Below the pieces are notes generated by a model. That model was not told where the DNA came from. It ran no database searches and saw nothing but the letters and a program-made list of their open reading frames with translations. Positions 62,147 through 64,000 of a DNA stretch of 64,000 nucleotides are shown piece by piece (the stretch's first letter is position 1; every line of letters begins with the position of its first letter). Origin of the DNA: Pandoraea cepalis. Its GTDB lineage: Bacteria > Pseudomonadota > Gammaproteobacteria > Burkholderiales > Burkholderiaceae. Where the stretch lies: the NCBI RefSeq assembly GCF_902459665.1, contig NZ_CABPSL010000022.1, positions 1-64,000 on the forward strand, written 5' to 3'. The translations under genes were made by a program, and so were the position numbers.

Positions 62147-62917
62147 CTACTGCAACGGCAGCGGCGGAAGCTGTGCCAGGCGGCGATAGCCGCCGCGCAT
62201 CAGCGCATCGCCACGGCGTACCAGCCGCCGAACGCGGGCACGTAAGGCGCTGTCCTTGTGCCAGTCGGCGGCGACAGCATCCGCCCCGAAAATCCCTTCG
62301 GTCACTTCACGCAAGGACGCGCCCGCGAGGGTCGCGTCGAGCGCCTGCAAGGTGTGCAGCTCCAGCACCGCCGCCGGCGTGGGCCGGGAACGGGCCGCCG
62401 CCGCAGGCGCGGCAATCGTAGCGGCGGCCAGGGCATCCAGCTCGGCCGCGAGCGTGCGATAGCGCGCGCAGGGCATGGCGCAGGCACGGGTGGCGTAGAG
62501 GTAGGCCATACCGTCTTCCAAGCCCGGCCCGAGCGCGAGCCGCAGGCAGCAGCCAGGCCAGCGCGACACCAGAACCAGGCGCTTGCCGTCGTGGATCAGG
62601 TGCTTGCGTCCTGGAACGCGCCACAACTCGAAGGCTTCGGCGTCCGGTGGCGGATCGGCGTCGGGGTAAAGCTGCACCACGGCATCGTGATCGGGGAACC
62701 AGGCTGGATGCGCGTCGCGCGCATCCAGGGCCGGGTCTTCCAGCAAGCGCAGGCCCCAAGCCTGCGCCGCGTCCGACCGGCGGCGACGGCGCAGCCAGTC
62801 GCGGCGGTAGTCGGGGTTTCGGCGTAAGTATTCCCAGGCCAGCGCAGGGCCATCAAGGTGCAGGACATAGAGATAAGCCGCTGTCGGATACCAGTGTTCG
62901 GCGCTGCGATCAGTCAT
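62147..62917 (-). CDS. DUF2285 family protein
   Basis: 256 aa. The N-terminus WYPTAAYLYVLHLDGPALAWEYLRRNPDYRRDW and the C-terminal LEDGMAYLYATRAC, LQALDATLAGASLREVTEGIFG pattern define the DUF6499/DUF2285 architecture, an established backbone gene of Tn4371-type ICEs. The C-terminal part is predicted HTH-like, so DNA binding is plausible. Confidence 0.92.
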   Translation of the reverse strand: MTDRSAEHWYPTAAYLYVLHLDGPALAWEYLRRNPDYRRDWLRRRRRSDAAQAWGLRLLEDPALDARDAHPAWFPDHDAVVQLYPDADPPPDAEAFELWRVPGRKHLIHDGKRLVLVSRWPGCCLRLALGPGLEDGMAYLYATRACAMPCARYRTLAAELDALAAATIAAPAAAARSRPTPAAVLELHTLQALDATLAGASLREVTEGIFGADAVAADWHKDSALRARVRRLVRRGDALMRGGYRRLAQLPPLPLQ

Positions 62918-63260
62918 GGCGAAACCTCCCAGTGTTCGGGGTGCGTCGCCACGATTTCCGCGATGCGAGAGCTATCGAAATGCCATCAGGTCGTCATCAA
63001 AAACGGTTAAGCTGTAACTGTTAGTGTCAAGACCGTTTGGCTCCGGCGTGTTGCGGTAGTCGTCTGAATGCGACGGCTGCGCAACCCGGAAATGGTGCGC
63101 GGCGTCGGATACCGTGCCGCAGCCCGCGCCAAGGATCAGGACTACTTACAGCATGGTTGCACCGCTTCGGTGCGAGAATGCGGATTCAGACCTGCACGGT
63201 CTTGACCAAGACTGAAATAGTCACAATGCGCCCCGGCTGGCCGGGCCGCGCTGGCTTTCA
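62918..63260. other. upstream region of DUF2285 with inverted GTCAAGACCGT motifs
   Basis: About 340 bp without a convincing gene. GTCAAGACCGT occurs at 63026-63036 and its exact complement at 63196-63206, 170 bp apart. The second copy overlaps GTCTTG-AC-CAAGAC, a 6-bp palindrome. These may be regulator sites for the DUF2285-AlpA-RepA set. Confidence 0.4.
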
Positions 63261-63611
63261 TCAGTCCGTGATCGCGCCGTTCTCCTGCGCCAGCCGGACA
63301 TACTCCGACAACGGACGCACCGCCTGGAAATACCGATCCCGTCGCACCGGCAGTTCGCGCGGCCCGGCGATGCCAGCCAGGTCGGACAACTTGACCGTCC
63401 CGAGCGCGGGCATCCCGATACCGAGGTCGATCAGACCGTAGGCCGTATCGCCATCCGCGGGGTCGAGGGACACCAGCAGCCAAGTGGCGTGCGCGTCCGG
63501 GGTGAACAGGCGCACCACGGGCAGCGGGTCGAACCGTTGACCAGCGGCGCGCGTCGCGCCGTGAGCCAGCAGCCGGGCGCGTTCATCTGCGGTGACAAGC
63601 GGCAGGGTCAT
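63261..63611 (-). CDS. DUF2958 family protein
   Basis: 116 aa from the ATG at 63611 with GGGGAGG upstream; the longer open frame above it is low-complexity. The pattern LPLVTADERARLLAHG, FDPLPVVRLFTPDAHATWLLV, DPADGDTAYGLIDLGIGMPALG and ELPVRRDRYFQAVRPLSEY is characteristic of DUF2958, a conserved gene of Tn4371-like and related elements. Function unknown. Confidence 0.92.
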   Translation of the reverse strand: MTLPLVTADERARLLAHGATRAAGQRFDPLPVVRLFTPDAHATWLLVSLDPADGDTAYGLIDLGIGMPALGTVKLSDLAGIAGPRELPVRRDRYFQAVRPLSEYVRLAQENGAITD

Positions 63612-63898
63612 GGGCAGCCTCCCCACGAAACCGAGGATGCGCGGATGCGCTCTTGAGCCAAAGCACAGAACCGTCGAACCGAATCTGTGCATTCGCGTGG
63701 AAGCACGGATGTGCAAGCCATCGCATCCGTAGAAGGACGGAAGCACCGAAGCGGAATTGTCGGAAGCCGGAAAGACACGGATGCGATTCCCCGGTTCTGT
63801 CGGAATCCGGGGATACGGATTTCCGTAAAAGCACGAAAGCGGCCTCTCAGCCATGAATGAACACTATAGATTGTAGCCCTATAGGATTCAATGGGTTG
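63612..63898. other. non-coding stretch with degenerate short repeats
   Basis: About 290 bp before DUF2958. On the minus strand the words ATCCG, TTCCG and GTGCTT recur many times (for example 63713-63780 and 63790-63840), separated irregularly. From 63850 the sequence becomes AT-rich, with CTATAG twice (63861-63882). No gene seen. Confidence 0.4.
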
Positions 63899-64000
63899 TC
63901 ATCTTGGTTTTAAGAGGAAACCATAGGTGGCGGCAAAGTACTCATTGGCGAAGGCGTTGAAGACGGTCAGGAAGGCGCGTGGCTTGAGCCAGGAAGCGTT
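63899..64000 (-). CDS. C-terminal fragment of an unidentified gene (runs off the window)
   Basis: The last 33 codons before a TGA at 63899-63901 read SWLKPRAFLTVFNAFANEYF and end in FLLKPR. The composition is coding-like and the frame is open to the window edge. I do not recognise the family from this short piece; a transposase or ICE cargo gene is possible. Confidence 0.45.
   Translation of the reverse strand, partial: NASWLKPRAFLTVFNAFANEYFAATYGFLLKPR

Larger units (their letters stand above)
34820..64000. mobile_element. Tn4371-type integrative and conjugative element (integrase end outside window)
   Basis: The gene set and order from DUF2958 (63.6 kb) to DUF2274 (35.1 kb), all on the minus strand apart from the inserted tetR-DUF3861 pair, match the Tn4371 family backbone: RepA, ParA, TraF, MOBP relaxase, LysR TraR, TraG and the trb set. 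The trb-distal end lies at about 34.82 kb. The integrase end should be to the right of the window. Confidence 0.8.

Overview
The window is high-GC proteobacterial DNA, most like a Burkholderiales or Pseudomonas-type host, although the host cannot be fixed from sequence alone. Nearly all of it is mobile. It opens with an intact tRNA-Gly(GCC). A P4-type tyrosine integrase reads away from the tRNA, which is the arrangement of clc-type integrative and conjugative elements (ICEs).

Region 1 (about 0-2.3 kb) holds the tRNA, the presumed attachment site and the integrase. Region 2 (2.3-25.6 kb) is cargo. It contains several LysR regulators, a glutathione-independent formaldehyde dehydrogenase (fdhA), a DUF488 protein, a mobile UvrB, a SnoaL/GNAT/nitrilase operon, and a glutathione-dependent formaldehyde operon (frmR-adhC-VOC-DUF3422-fghA-NDH-2). 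It ends with rarA, an NhaA-thioredoxin fusion and a UvrA of the type lacking the UvrB-binding domain. The theme is one-carbon electrophile detoxification plus DNA repair and stress tolerance. One LysR-type promoter module is duplicated upstream of both fdhA and frmR, which suggests the two formaldehyde routes are co-regulated.

Region 3 (25.7-34.8 kb) is one end of a clc-type (MPF_G) transfer module: a MOBH relaxase, a RES/Xre-type toxin-antitoxin pair, DUF3742, TraG, and the TIGR03755, TIGR03756 and TIGR03757 families. It stops abruptly just upstream of the TIGR03757 gene, and the partner genes normally found next (VirB4-like ATPase and others) are absent.

Region 4 (about 34.8 kb to the end) is a Tn4371-type ICE read on the minus strand: DUF2958, DUF2285, AlpA-like, RepA, iterons, ParA, RHH protein, DUF2840, TraF, MOBP relaxase (DUF3363), LysR (TraR), EexN, patatin, TraG/VirD4, CopG-like, TrbB-C-D-E-J-K-L-F-G-I, DUF2274. 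A drug-efflux cassette (OMF, EmrA, EmrB, MarR, divergent TetR) sits between the relaxase and the LysR gene. The simplest reading is a Tn4371-type ICE inserted into the transfer module of a clc-type ICE. The other ends of both elements lie outside the window.

The most unusual observations are these. The integrase C-terminus is a paralogue of the RES antitoxin carried on the same element. The formaldehyde promoter module is duplicated. A 49-bp translational leader is duplicated before nhaA and uvrA. A hairpin overlaps the integrase ribosome binding site. The two nested conjugation systems carry two different EexN exclusion lipoproteins.
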